Source of the DNA: Plectonema cf. radiosum LEGE 06105
GTDB taxonomy: Bacteria; Cyanobacteriota; Cyanobacteriia; Cyanobacteriales; Nostocaceae
Assembly (NCBI RefSeq): GCF_015207665.1
Contig: NZ_JADEWL010000005.1
Span: 1 to 64,000, forward strand
Reading direction: 5' to 3'
Length of the DNA stretch: 64,000 nt
Notes under the pieces: generated by a model
Told to the model about the DNA's origin: nothing
What the model saw: the letters and a program-made list of their open reading frames with translations, nothing else
The model's database searches: none
Position numbers and translations under genes: made by a program
In this document: positions 35,615 through 44,097 of the stretch, piece after piece
Layout: each line of letters begins with the position of its first letter
Numbering within the stretch: position 1 is the stretch's first letter

Positions 35615-36910
35615 TTAAAAAATAAATATAATTTGTAAATTCCAATCTTTATCTTGACGAATAATTTCGATTTGATGAATAAATTCTCGAAAATAAAATC
35701 TTCGTTCTGTTTCTGATAAGTCTAACCAGAATTGTGGGATGGAAACGGCTTGAGCGACGGAGCGTAAATTTACTGGTGGTAAAATTGCTAATTCGGCTTG
35801 GAGTGTAGATATTTCGATGCGGAGTTTATAAGCTCTGATTTTGCAAGTTTCTTCATCTAAGATACCAGTTTCTACTAAAGTCGGTATTTGTGCTAATATT
35901 TTTTGTTGATGAATTATAGCTTCAGTTAAATTATTTTTTACCCGATCAAAATAGGGAAAATTAATTTTTTCTACTGCTTGAGGTAAGTCACGACAAACTG
36001 TTTCAATTGTATTTTGTAGTACTTCTTGGTAAGAAATAGCACGACATTTGGGATTTTGAGAACAGTTAATAGGACGTAAATAAAGATACTCTTTTTTTTG
36101 TCTGTGGAGCGTGACGCGAGTAACATTCATATGCGATCGACATTCGCTACATACAACCAAACCCGCTAGAGAACGCGGCGCACTTGCGGTACGACAGGGT
36201 AAACGACTGTTGCGACGCAAAAGCCGATCAACTTGCGCTGCTTCTTCACGAGAAATTATTGCACTGTGGGTATCACGGATAATTTCTCCATTTCGGTAAG
36301 CCGTATCACCACGATATACGGGATTAGATAACCAACGTCTTCCAGTAGTAACGGAGATTTTTTTAGCGTATTTTTTTACTAAATGTCTTACAGCCCCTCG
36401 CAACGAACCATAAAGTAAAAAGTGATCAAAAAATTCTTTAACTACCGGGGAAGTACTGCGGTCAATTGTATATTTTGCTTTGCCGCGACGGTAACCGTAG
36501 GGTGCTTTACCAGGTGGTGGTGCAGCATCCAAACGATTGCGTGCGTACGCTTGACGAATGCGATCGCTATGTTTTTGTCGCTGAATTTCGTGTAATAGTT
36601 TAAGTAAATTAGCGTGGGTATTAGTAGCTTTTGTAGTGGAGTTGTAATTTTGTTCTACCGCAACGAGGGTGATTCCCATTGCTTCAAGTTGAGAAAGATG
36701 CGATGTTACTTCCTCTACACTATCTCCCAACTCTTCCAAACGTCGGATCAAAAGGCAATTTGGAGGATTTATTTGACAGTCTTTAAATAATTGCTGTAGT
36801 TCTGACCTTTTTCCCAAATCTTGATAAATTCTATCAACCTCCCAACCTAAGCTTACAGGTTCGGGAGTTTGTTCTAATAAAGGATCGCTGTAAGTATATG
36901 CGAACTTCAT
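35615..36910 (-). CDS. Serine-recombinase family protein with eroded active site
   Basis: 431 residues with large-serine-recombinase layout: a short resolvase-like N-terminal domain (1-115), a recombinase domain (PPPGKAPYGYRRGKAKYTID, RRWLSNPVYRGDTAYRNGEI), a zinc ribbon (VVCSECRSHMNV ... NCSQNPKC) and a C-terminal helical part. XisF of heterocystous cyanobacteria belongs to this class. In the N-terminal domain a Ser is kept (S8, AYTYSDP) and R35 aligns with one catalytic arginine, but the first arginine is absent and the usual D-R-L-x-R motif reads E59-E60-L-G-D63 (IRRLEELGDS). It may therefore be a DNA-binding protein that no longer recombines, or a divergent enzyme. It is bracketed by STRR arrays. 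Confidence 0.82.
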   Translation of the reverse strand: MKFAYTYSDPLLEQTPEPVSLGWEVDRIYQDLGKRSELQQLFKDCQINPPNCLLIRRLEELGDSVEEVTSHLSQLEAMGITLVAVEQNYNSTTKATNTHANLLKLLHEIQRQKHSDRIRQAYARNRLDAAPPPGKAPYGYRRGKAKYTIDRSTSPVVKEFFDHFLLYGSLRGAVRHLVKKYAKKISVTTGRRWLSNPVYRGDTAYRNGEIIRDTHSAIISREEAAQVDRLLRRNSRLPCRTASAPRSLAGLVVCSECRSHMNVTRVTLHRQKKEYLYLRPINCSQNPKCRAISYQEVLQNTIETVCRDLPQAVEKINFPYFDRVKNNLTEAIIHQQKILAQIPTLVETGILDEETCKIRAYKLRIEISTLQAELAILPPVNLRSVAQAVSIPQFWLDLSETERRFYFREFIHQIEIIRQDKDWNLQIIFIF

Positions 36911-36913
36911 CTT

Positions 36914-36990
36914 TAAAGGTCAAAGGTTAAAGGTTAAAGCTTAAAATTGGTAATAAACAACTGTCAACTGTCAACTGTCAACTGTCAACT
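36914..36990. repeat. STRR arrays flanking and entering the VOC gene
   Basis: AAAGGTTAAAGGTT-type units (36914-36938) and a CAACTGT heptamer run (36959-36990). The second run overlaps the last codons and the stop codon of the VOC-family gene at 36971. Confidence 0.85.
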
Positions 36991-37333
36991 CAATAATATT
37001 CCCATCTGGGTCTTGGGTAAATAAAGCTCGACGACCGGAAGCACTTGGTTGAATCGGACAGTTATAATTTAATAACCGCTCTTTAGCGGCATCTAAGTCG
37101 GAAACTGAAAAAGCAATGTGGGGGTTGCGTCCCCATTTTTCATTTTGGGGATGGTTGGGAAGTGAAGATGCTACTATCAGGTGTAATTGATATTTGCCGA
37201 CTTGATACCAACTACCGGGGAAATTCCGCGATCGCTCTGTTTTAGGTAATTTTAGTACTTCTCCATAGAAATGCTCGGCGCGATTTAAGTCACTGACGAG
37301 AATGGCTGCGTGCAAACATTGAGTAATTTGCAT
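36971..37333 (-). CDS. VOC superfamily (glyoxalase/bleomycin-resistance fold) protein
   Basis: 120 residues forming one VOC module of paired beta-alpha-beta-beta-beta units: ITQCLHAAILVSDLNRAEHF, YGEVLKLPKTERSRNFPGSW, then HIAFSVSDLDAAKERLLNYN and FTQDPDGNIIELTVD. Likely metal ligands are H8, H83 region (PHIAF) and E115 in IIELT. These proteins act as dimers on small substrates such as methylglyoxal adducts or as resistance proteins; the substrate is unknown. The last six codons and stop (LTVDS) coincide with a heptamer repeat array, so the array has become part of the coding end. Minus strand, next to the recombinase relative. Confidence 0.86.
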   Translation of the reverse strand: MQITQCLHAAILVSDLNRAEHFYGEVLKLPKTERSRNFPGSWYQVGKYQLHLIVASSLPNHPQNEKWGRNPHIAFSVSDLDAAKERLLNYNCPIQPSASGRRALFTQDPDGNIIELTVDS

Positions 37334-37383
37334 TTTGAGTGATGTATTTATAAAACTGCTACTACTTTAATTAAACAGGAAAT

Positions 37384-37508
37384 AGGGAGCTCTTAGCTCT
37401 TAGCTCTTAGTAGGGAATAGGCAATAGGCAAGCCCTAAGTAATCATCCCGACTTGATATAACAACTGTCCACTGTCAGTTATCAACTGTCAACTGTCAAC
37501 TGTCCACT
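37384..37508. repeat. STRR arrays plus a 22-base dispersed repeat
   Basis: CTTAGCT units (37391-37412), the sequence AAGTAATCATCCCGACTTGA (37437 onward) shared with 54240-54262, and CAACTGT/CCACTGT heptamers (37466-37508). Confidence 0.8.
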
Positions 37509-37513
37509 ATCAT

Positions 37514-38605
37514 TCAAAACCCTTGCATTTCTACTAATTCTATACATAAATCATTAATCTTTTCTAAATCTGGTTTGTCAGGTAAAGCTGATTCTTGATA
37601 AACTCTCTCCATTTCAGCTACTAAATCTTCTGCCATTTGCATTAATTTATCGTAGGAATATTCGCCGTTAAGAATTGCTTTTAAATCTGCTGCATCACCG
37701 ATTGTTCTTCTATCCACAATTACTTCTTGAGTACGTAATATTTCTAAGCCACTACGTAACAATCGAATGCAATGCATCCCGTGTTTGAGGTCATAACCGG
37801 AAGATTTTTCCATTCCCGCTCTTTGAGGGTTTCTATTTTCTTTCCATGATTGATAAGCTTTCCATTCTCTCAAGGCTACTTGATATTTCTGACTTTTTTG
37901 CAGTAACCGAATAAAATCTTTACGGCTATTAGTATATTGCTGAGTTTTTTCTACGGTTTCATCTAGTAAAGGATGTTGTTTTAACATTCCTTTGAAGTCG
38001 ATATCCGCCGTCAATAATTTGTAAAGCTGTTCTGCTTCTTCTAAAAATTCAATTTTACCCCTAATTAATAGATAGAGATATTCTAGAAAAGCGTTTAATT
38101 CTTCTTTTGCTAAAGGTGTTTCGTCTTCTATGTCAAAATCTGATGGTAATGGTTTAGATTGCGGTGGATTTAATAACCACCTACGATGGGTTTCTATTTT
38201 TTTGATTTGAGCAAAAGCATAACCAGAATAAGTATGCTTAACTTTTTTACTCAAAAATAGCTGACGATGATTAATTAAATGCTGTCCAACTGGTGTTAAA
38301 ACTGGATATTCACTTAACCACAATAATTCTAAAACATTGGGGTTTGCTCCTGCTAATAACTGGATAACTTTTCTTAGTTCATAAATAACAGTATCTTGGC
38401 TATTATCTAAAAAAGAATGTATTCCCGGTTCGCTCCAACCGTTATCTTTTTGCTCGATACCTTTATCAAATCCCAAATAATATTGTTTAGGGGCAATAAA
38501 TACACCCCTCCAATCGTAATCGGAATCGGGACGATTTAATCCGTAACCGTGACTTCCCGCTAAGCCTACAAATATAGTTCTCGCTTCTACTTCTATTCTT
38601 TTCAT
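37514..38605 (-). CDS. Predicted nucleotidyltransferase (COG3541-type)
   Basis: About 363 residues from the ATG at 38605. The N-terminal nucleotidyltransferase core is clear: GSHGYG followed by the paired aspartates in NRPDSDYDWRGVF, the GSx10-DxD pattern of the polymerase-beta superfamily, then ELRKVIQLLAGANPNVLELL and the LHGMHCIRLL-type segment (KHGMHCIRLLRSGLEILRTQ) typical of the COG3541/RlaP-like group. The long C-terminal part is helical. RlaP relatives are often linked to RNA repair or modification; the substrate is not known. The frame extends to a TTG at 38653 (16 more residues). It is divergent from a broken P-loop kinase gene 60 bases away. Confidence 0.83.
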   Translation of the reverse strand: MKRIEVEARTIFVGLAGSHGYGLNRPDSDYDWRGVFIAPKQYYLGFDKGIEQKDNGWSEPGIHSFLDNSQDTVIYELRKVIQLLAGANPNVLELLWLSEYPVLTPVGQHLINHRQLFLSKKVKHTYSGYAFAQIKKIETHRRWLLNPPQSKPLPSDFDIEDETPLAKEELNAFLEYLYLLIRGKIEFLEEAEQLYKLLTADIDFKGMLKQHPLLDETVEKTQQYTNSRKDFIRLLQKSQKYQVALREWKAYQSWKENRNPQRAGMEKSSGYDLKHGMHCIRLLRSGLEILRTQEVIVDRRTIGDAADLKAILNGEYSYDKLMQMAEDLVAEMERVYQESALPDKPDLEKINDLCIELVEMQGF

Positions 38606-38664
38606 ATTCGATTGCGAAAAATAGATTTGATCAATAATCTCTCTGTTATACAAGTAAAATCGTC

Positions 38665-38904
38665 ATGTCTATATCTGTCGAAAAAATACAACCAAACATG
38701 AAACTAATTGTATTTTCTGGTATTCCTGGCACTGGCAAAAGTACTTTATCAGAAGCAATAGGGCATTCTTTGAAAATACCAGTTTTTGCCCTCGATTGGA
38801 TGCTAGGAACCTTAGTCCAGTTTCGCGTTCCTAATCAAGATAATTTTGTGATTACCTATCAAAGCTTTACAAAACTGCAAATTTTTCCTAAAAACCACGA
38901 ATAG
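38665..38904 (+). pseudogene. Truncated P-loop kinase (AAA/gluconate-kinase-like), probably a remnant
   Basis: The first 50 residues are the start of a small-molecule or polynucleotide kinase-like ATPase: MKLIVFSGIPGTGKSTLSEA with Walker A GIPGTGKS, then HSLKIPVFALDWMLGTLV. After that the frame changes character (VITYQSFTKLQIFPKNHE) and stops at residue 79, while such kinases are 150 residues or more, and no continuation is seen in the three frames of 38905-39282. I read it as a deletion remnant. It is divergently arranged with the nucleotidyltransferase, which suggests the two once worked together. Confidence 0.65.
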
Positions 38905-39315
38905 AATAATGATATTCCATGCAATTAAACCGTTCTGATACGTTCAGATAAATTTTAATCCCCTTTTCAATTTTTGACAACAAACGCTGACATCTTTAAT
39001 TGAGATAGCTATCGAAAAAACTATTTCAAGGGCTAAAATTATCGAATTAGCTTGAGACCGACAATTAATATTAATTTACTAAAATCTATATAGTTAAGTT
39101 TTTTATTCCGTTTCTATTCCAATTTGTATAGTTTTTCAATAATTCTCATACTTGAGAAATATAAACCAATATCAATCCAAAGATAGTAGGATGTCTAATT
39201 ATTTTTCGCAATCATTAATAACATAATCTGAACTTGTTCAAAAGGCTTGCCCATCAGCTAGCTATTTGCTAGAAAGTACAGAGTGCAATGTATTTATTAT
39301 TGCCATGAGATAGTT
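38905..39315. other. AT-rich region behind the broken kinase gene
   Basis: About 400 bases, no credible frame, no recognised repeat. It may be decayed kinase sequence. Confidence 0.45.
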
Positions 39316-39513
39316 ATGACTACTTTAAATCGTTCCGTTTCAAGTTGTAGATGCTGCGAACACTATACGCCTGTAGGACAGCGTGGAGGGACTTGCGGTC
39401 TATTAAATAATGCTTTAGTTAAAAGCCACTGGAAAGCTTGTTCTTTTTATAACCCGATGTTTAATGCTTCGGCAAGAATAAATAACCCTGACTACGCTTT
39501 ATTAAGTTGCTAA
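39316..39513 (+). CDS. Small Cys-rich protein, 65 residues
   Basis: MTTLNRSVSSCRCCEHYTPV, then QRGGTCGLL and SHWKACSFYNP: five cysteines in a CxCC...C...C pattern suitable for binding a metal. I recall similar short proteins in many cyanobacteria, where they are unassigned; this is memory, not a search. The ATG at 39316 fits that N-terminus; the frame reaches an ATG at 39283 that adds 11 unlikely residues. Monocistronic, in AT-rich surroundings. Confidence 0.7.
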   Translation: MTTLNRSVSSCRCCEHYTPVGQRGGTCGLLNNALVKSHWKACSFYNPMFNASARINNPDYALLSC

Positions 39514-39894
39514 AAATTTATAACTATTATCTGCTTTCATATTTCGCAATAAATTAACAATTCATGCCATTCACTGAATTTTTTATATAAATCAAAATAT
39601 CTCGCAGAGCTTGCGGTGCAAAGTCTCTAACCGATTTATCAATATCATCTTTCTTCGGGAAAAGGTATCAGATAAATTTTCTTAACTTTTAACTTCCCCA
39701 TCCGGATTGGGCAACCTAAAACTTGCAAAATGCCCGGTGGTAATAGTATGATTGTCTGTCGGCTATCTAATTCCTGCTCGGATCAGGTAGGCACGTTGTA
39801 AAAGCTGGTTATACAAATTTGTAAAGACGGGATACGAATGCGTTTTGAAGAATTTGGAGCCAGCTACCTGTACGGCAACCTTAAGGATAAATAA
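39514..39894. other. Leader/promoter region of rplU
   Basis: About 380 bases. The last 200 are less AT-rich than typical spacer and contain possible stems, for example AGCTGG/CCAGCT (near 39802 and 39862). A ribosomal-protein leader with autoregulatory structure is possible. AAGGATAAATAA precedes the start codon. Confidence 0.5.
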
Positions 39895-40287
39895 ATGAGT
39901 TACGCAATTATTGAAACTGGTGGAAAACAATTAAAAGTTGAGCCAGGTCGTTTTTACGATATTGAATTACTGCACAACGAACCGGACGACAAAGTTACTA
40001 TAGATGCAGTTTTATTTGTGCAGCACGACGGTGAAATTACTGTCGGACAACCTCTGGTGTCGGGAGCAACAGTAGAAGGAACGGTGATGCGGCACTATAG
40101 AGGTCGCAAAGTCTTGGTATACAAGATGAAGCCGAAAAAGAAAACCCGTAAAAAACGGGGTCATCGTCAAGAAATCACTCGTTTGATGATTGATTCCATT
40201 AGTATGAATGGTACGGCGATCGCACAAGCTCAAAATACTGCTACCAATGAGGCTGAAGAACAACCTGCTGAAGCCGTAACAGAGTAA
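39895..40287 (+). CDS. rplU: 50S ribosomal protein L21
   Basis: Large-subunit ribosomal protein, 130 residues. The N-terminal [20 protein letters not shown] and the [20 protein letters not shown] block are diagnostic, as is the basic [17 protein letters not shown] segment that binds 23S rRNA. A Glu/Ala-rich tail of about 25 residues ([17 protein letters not shown]) extends it beyond the bacterial norm of about 103 residues, as is common in cyanobacteria. rpmA follows after 140 bases on the same strand, in the usual L21-L27 order; a weak AT-rich hairpin lies between them near 40340-40363. Confidence 0.97.
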   Translation: MSYAIIETGGKQLKVEPGRFYDIELLHNEPDDKVTIDAVLFVQHDGEITVGQPLVSGATVEGTVMRHYRGRKVLVYKMKPKKKTRKKRGHRQEITRLMIDSISMNGTAIAQAQNTATNEAEEQPAEAVTE

Positions 40288-40427
40288 AGTTGTTGCAGAA
40301 TAGGACATAGGGTATAAGGAGATGAGAAGATGGGTAATAAGTAATAAATTCTTATTTATTACTCCTAAATCCTCACTCCTCACTCCTAACTTTACTTAAT
40401 ACTAAATATCATCAAAAGGAGAAAATT

Positions 40428-40715
40428 ATGGCTCATAAGAAGGGAACAGGTAGTACTCGTAACGGACGCGACTCTAATGCTCAGCGTCTTGGTGTAAAAC
40501 GCTATGGTAGTGAAACCGTTCGCGCTGGAAATATTTTGGTACGGCAACGTGGTACTAAATATCACCCCGGCAACAATGTTGGTATCGGTAAAGATGATAC
40601 TTTGTTTGCTTTGATTGACGGTGTTGTAGCTTTTGAAAGAAAAGGTAAAACCCGTCAGAAAGTTAGCGTTTACGCAAGTGTTAGTCAGCCTGAAACAGCA
40701 GCCGCTGCTTCCTAA
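40428..40715 (+). CDS. rpmA: 50S ribosomal protein L27
   Basis: Large-subunit protein near the peptidyl-transferase centre, 95 residues. It starts [20 protein letters not shown], the mature-type N-terminus (no leader peptide to be cleaved), followed by [20 protein letters not shown] and the [20 protein letters not shown] block. A short Ala-rich tail is species-specific. AAAGGAGAAAATT precedes the ATG. It follows rplU and ends the operon at the terminator 40745-40777. Confidence 0.98.
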   Translation: MAHKKGTGSTRNGRDSNAQRLGVKRYGSETVRAGNILVRQRGTKYHPGNNVGIGKDDTLFALIDGVVAFERKGKTRQKVSVYASVSQPETAAAAS

Positions 40716-40744
40716 GTACGATTTGAATTTAATTAAATATATTC

Positions 40745-40777
40745 TTAGGACGGGTGTTTTGCTCGTCTTATTTTTTT
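40745..40777 (+). terminator. Terminator of the rplU-rpmA operon
   Basis: TAGGACGGG (40746-40754) pairs with CTCGTCTTA (40762-40770) with G-U pairs, followed by seven T. Confidence 0.85.
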
Positions 40778-40861
40778 GTATTTAACTGTATTTAAAAACT
40801 CTAATTCGACCACGGATTAAAAGAGATTTCAAGGATTTCACGGATTTAATTACTAGTTATC

Positions 40862-40990
40862 AGTTAACAATTACCCATTACCAATTCCCCATTACCAATT
40901 ACCCATTACCAATTCCCCATTACCCATTACCAATTCCCCATTACCAATTACCCATTACCAATTCCCCATTACCAATTACCCATTACCAAT
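40862..40990. repeat. STRR heptamer array overlapping a gene end
   Basis: About seventeen units alternating ACCCATT, ACCAATT and CCCCATT. The array runs past 40976, the end of the minus-strand membrane protein gene, so its C-terminal residues are repeat-encoded. Confidence 0.9.
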
Positions 40991-41422
40991 TAATAAACTT
41001 AATTGATGCAATAATAATCCTAACATCAAACCTGCTATTGAAAACGCAGAGGTAAAGCAGAAGGCTTGTATTTGTTTAAATCTGGCTATTTGTAAATCTA
41101 ATCTGACTAAAAGGGTTGCGCTAAACATTAGCAAGATATTAAGAAAAATTCGGAAGCGGGCAAAAATAAGAAAGAATAGAAAAGCACCTAAAACAGCTAA
41201 CCCAAAAGTTTTAAGCTTTGTGTTAAATAAAAAACGAAAATATTTGGTAGTTTTTGACCAAGGAGTAGTTAAGGCTGCAATTAAAAATAACCCACCAATT
41301 ATAATTAATACCCATAGGAGTATCGACAGTTTTTCTTGAGATAATATCCACCCAAATACACTGTAGGTCAGTAGTACAAGTCCGAGAGAAAGCCAAGGAA
41401 GTCTTTTAATCATAGACATCAT
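40976..41422 (-). CDS. Four-span membrane protein of unknown function
   Basis: 148 residues with four predicted spans: LPWLSLGLVLLTYSVFGWIL, LLWVLIIIGGLFLIAALTTP, TFGLAVLGAFLFFLIFARFR plus FLNILLMFSATLLV, and FCFTSAFSIAGLMLGLLLHQ. A TTPWSKTTKYFRFLFNTKLK loop between spans two and three is basic, hence cytoplasmic. The final LLIGNG is encoded by the heptamer array. I recognise it as the sort of conserved cyanobacterial membrane protein without a named family. Possible starts are two nearby Met codons (41422 or 41413). Confidence 0.72.
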   Translation of the reverse strand: MMSMIKRLPWLSLGLVLLTYSVFGWILSQEKLSILLWVLIIIGGLFLIAALTTPWSKTTKYFRFLFNTKLKTFGLAVLGAFLFFLIFARFRIFLNILLMFSATLLVRLDLQIARFKQIQAFCFTSAFSIAGLMLGLLLHQLSLLIGNG

Positions 41423-41806
41423 AACTATGTCAGGTGAATTACCAATTTAATTTTTAACTATCTACCAAATATCTACAAAATATCTATATATTTATCCATG
41501 GAGAGAAATGGTAAATTTATATCTGATATATTGCAATATAAATTAAGTATCTCACCGAGGCAATGTGTAACTATTAGTACATTTTACTGCATAGGACAAT
41601 TTATTTTACTTCAGATTTTGGCTGTGATGCCGTAAACTATAACTCTATATTTGACATTGAAGCGAGAACGGGAACCTTATGATATTTGATTAAAGGATAG
41701 AGCAGGACTTTATAACAAATTGCTTAAATGCTTAAATATGTTCTTAAACATTTGTAAACTGATATCAGCTAAGTTGCGGCTTATCATATATTGTTAAGGA
41801 ATTATC
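41423..41806. other. Intergenic region before cruF
   Basis: About 385 AT-rich bases, divergent start regions. No repeat or structure recognised. Confidence 0.5.
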
Positions 41807-42721
41807 ATGAGAGAATCTGTGATTGCGGAGCGGGTCTGCCTTATAAGTCATGTTTTGGCGAAGGTTTTTGGACTGATAGGTATTATGTTGGTCATACCTA
41901 ACGCCAAAATGATTTTGAGTTTTGGAAATGTAGGAGAAACAGCCATGCAGTTGAGTATGGCTAATGGTGGTGTGGTAGATATTATTTTTGGAATCATCGC
42001 CGTTTCAATTTATGCGTGTCGGGTATTAGGATGGCGTAGTTGGCTGGGTTTTCTAGTGCCTTCTGTTTTAATATCAGTTGGTAGCGAATTACTGGGAACT
42101 AGTACTGGATTTCCTTTCGGCGATTACAGTTATCTAAGCGGTTTGGGTTATAAGATTGGAGGATTGGTTCCGTTTACGATACCTTTATCTTGGTTTTATG
42201 TGGGTTTGTCAGCTTACTTAATTGCTCGGAGCGGTTTAAAGGTAGCAGAAAAACCAAGCTTGATGCGTCATATTGCGGCGATCGCCATTGGTGCTTTACT
42301 GTTCACCAGTTGGGATTTTGCTCTTGAACCAGCGATGAGTCAAACTGCTTTTCCTTTTTGGTATTGGGAAAGTCCGGGAGCTTTCTTTGGAACACCTTAC
42401 CAAAATTATCTTGGTTGGTTCGGTACTAGCGCATTATTTATGAGTGTCGCGGCTTTGATATGGGGAAATACCCCAATTAAATTATGGCGAGATCAATTAG
42501 TTTTACCTCTGATTGTTTACCTAAGTAACTTTATTTTTGCAGCGGGATTAAGTTTGGGAGATGGTTTCATCGTCCCAGTTTCTTTGGGTTTAATTTTGGG
42601 TGTTGTTCCTGCTGTAAGTTTATGGTTGAGAAGTTCCACCGCACCAACATCTTATATTGATGGAGTGGAAAATACAGCTTCAGAAGTTGCGGTAGCTTCA
42701 CTCAAAGTTGCTGTGAAGTAA
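41807..42721 (+). CDS. cruF: Carotenoid 1',2'-hydratase CruF (DUF422 family)
   Basis: Polytopic membrane enzyme of 304 residues that hydrates the psi end of gamma-carotene-type carotenoids, the step giving the 1'-OH group in myxoxanthophyll synthesis. Seven or so hydrophobic helices, the conserved GSELLGTSTGFPFGDYSYLS block, TSWDFALEPAMSQTAFPFWY and the ESPGAFFGTPYQNYLGWFGT block are characteristic of CruF and bisanhydrobacterioruberin hydratase. The next gene starts 22 bases later and encodes a glycosyltransferase of the CruG type, the usual cyanobacterial arrangement for myxol glycosides. Confidence 0.9.
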   Translation: MRESVIAERVCLISHVLAKVFGLIGIMLVIPNAKMILSFGNVGETAMQLSMANGGVVDIIFGIIAVSIYACRVLGWRSWLGFLVPSVLISVGSELLGTSTGFPFGDYSYLSGLGYKIGGLVPFTIPLSWFYVGLSAYLIARSGLKVAEKPSLMRHIAAIAIGALLFTSWDFALEPAMSQTAFPFWYWESPGAFFGTPYQNYLGWFGTSALFMSVAALIWGNTPIKLWRDQLVLPLIVYLSNFIFAAGLSLGDGFIVPVSLGLILGVVPAVSLWLRSSTAPTSYIDGVENTASEVAVASLKVAVK

Positions 42722-42743
42722 CAAAAAAATAGAGTGGTCAATA

Positions 42744-43943
42744 ATGCAGGAGCTTCTAAGCGGCATCTCGCTTTTACTTTTACTGATTCAGGTACCAGCA
42801 TTTTTTATTTTGCTGTCGCGTCTACTCAAAGGACCTTTTCGTGAATCTCCGATTCAACCCCAAAGTCCCACTCCGGAACTTTTGGGGACTGTTAGCGTAG
42901 TCGTTCCTACTCTTAACGAAGTAGAACGTATTACTCCTTTACTAACTGGTTTAAGCAGACAAAGTTATGAAGTCAGGGAAATCATCGTTGTAGATAGCAA
43001 TTCTCAAGATGGTACCCGCGACTTGGTAAAAGCAACTATTGAGAAAGACCCCCGCTTTCGCTTGATCACTGACGACGCGCTACCATCAGACTGGGTAGGT
43101 CGTCCTTGGGCTTTACACAATGGCTTTTTAGATACTTCTGCGACTAGTGAATGGTTTCTGGGAATGGATGCCGATACTCAACCTCATCCCGGCTTAGTAG
43201 CTGGTTTAGTTAAAGCTGCTTGTGCGGGAGATTACGATTTGATTTCCCTGTCTCCCAGATTCATTCTCAAATATCCCGGTGAATCTTTGCTGCAACCGGC
43301 GCTGTTAATGACGCTACTTTATAGATTTAACCCTGTTGGTGTAAATACGCAAACATCTGAGCGGCTAATGGCTAACGGGCAATGTTTTCTCTGTCGTCGT
43401 GCAGTTTTAGAGAAAGTAAACGGTTATACCAGTGCTAAAAGTTCATTTTGCGATGATGTGACTTTAGCAAGACAAATTGCAGCCTCAGGCTTTAAAGTCG
43501 GCTTCTTAGATGGAGCGAAAGTGCTGAAAGTACGGATGTATGAAGGAGCAGCGGAAACCTGGAAAGAATGGGGAAGAAGTCTTGACCTCAAAGATGCATC
43601 CTCCCGCGCTCAAATTTGGGGAGATTTATGGTTACTTGCCGCAGTGCAAGGCTTACCTTTAATAATCGTAGCTTTGCTATTATTCCTTTCTCACCCTCTA
43701 CCCATCTCCCCCTCCCCCCATGCCTTCTTATCTCCTCCTTTGCTTCTCCTATGGTTGAACTTATTTTTAGTAATAATTCGCTTTTTAATGCTGTTTGCGA
43801 TCGCACCCTCCTACGATTTTAGTCAAACCAAAGGGGGCTGGTTATTTTGGCTTTCACCAATCGCAGACCCCTTAGCAGTGTTACGAATTTTTCTATCAGC
43901 CTTCCGTACCCCGCGACAGTGGCGAGGACGGAAGTATGGTTGA
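42744..43943 (+). CDS. cruG: CruG-type carotenoid 2'-O-glycosyltransferase (GT2)
   Basis: 399 residues. An N-terminal membrane segment (ISLLLLLIQVPAFFILLSRL) precedes a GT-A domain: SVVVPTLNEVERITPLLTGL, IIVVDSNSQDGT, the metal motif in WFLGMDADTQPHP, and the acceptor-site DDVTLARQIAASGFKVGF. Two hydrophobic C-terminal stretches anchor it further. Family 2 transferases of this kind attach a sugar to the 2'-OH of myxol, giving myxol glycosides of the thylakoid and outer membranes. The position 22 bases behind cruF supports this; the sugar donor is not predictable. The start is ATG with a poor ribosome-binding site, suggesting translational coupling to cruF. Confidence 0.85.
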   Translation: MQELLSGISLLLLLIQVPAFFILLSRLLKGPFRESPIQPQSPTPELLGTVSVVVPTLNEVERITPLLTGLSRQSYEVREIIVVDSNSQDGTRDLVKATIEKDPRFRLITDDALPSDWVGRPWALHNGFLDTSATSEWFLGMDADTQPHPGLVAGLVKAACAGDYDLISLSPRFILKYPGESLLQPALLMTLLYRFNPVGVNTQTSERLMANGQCFLCRRAVLEKVNGYTSAKSSFCDDVTLARQIAASGFKVGFLDGAKVLKVRMYEGAAETWKEWGRSLDLKDASSRAQIWGDLWLLAAVQGLPLIIVALLLFLSHPLPISPSPHAFLSPPLLLLWLNLFLVIIRFLMLFAIAPSYDFSQTKGGWLFWLSPIADPLAVLRIFLSAFRTPRQWRGRKYG

Positions 43944-44033
43944 GGAAGGAATGGAATAAGGGGAGAGTGGGACAAGGGGATAGGGAGACAAGGGGACAGT
44001 GGATTTTCGGGGAATAAATAAGAACTGTCAATT

Positions 44034-44097
44034 CCTAACTCCTAACTCCTAACCTTTAACTTTTAACCTTCAACCTTTAACCTTTAACCTTTAACCT
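44034..44097. repeat. STRR heptamer array at the rnhA 3' end
   Basis: CTAACTC and CCTTTAA/CCTTCAA heptamers fill the space up to the last codon of rnhA. Confidence 0.85.
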
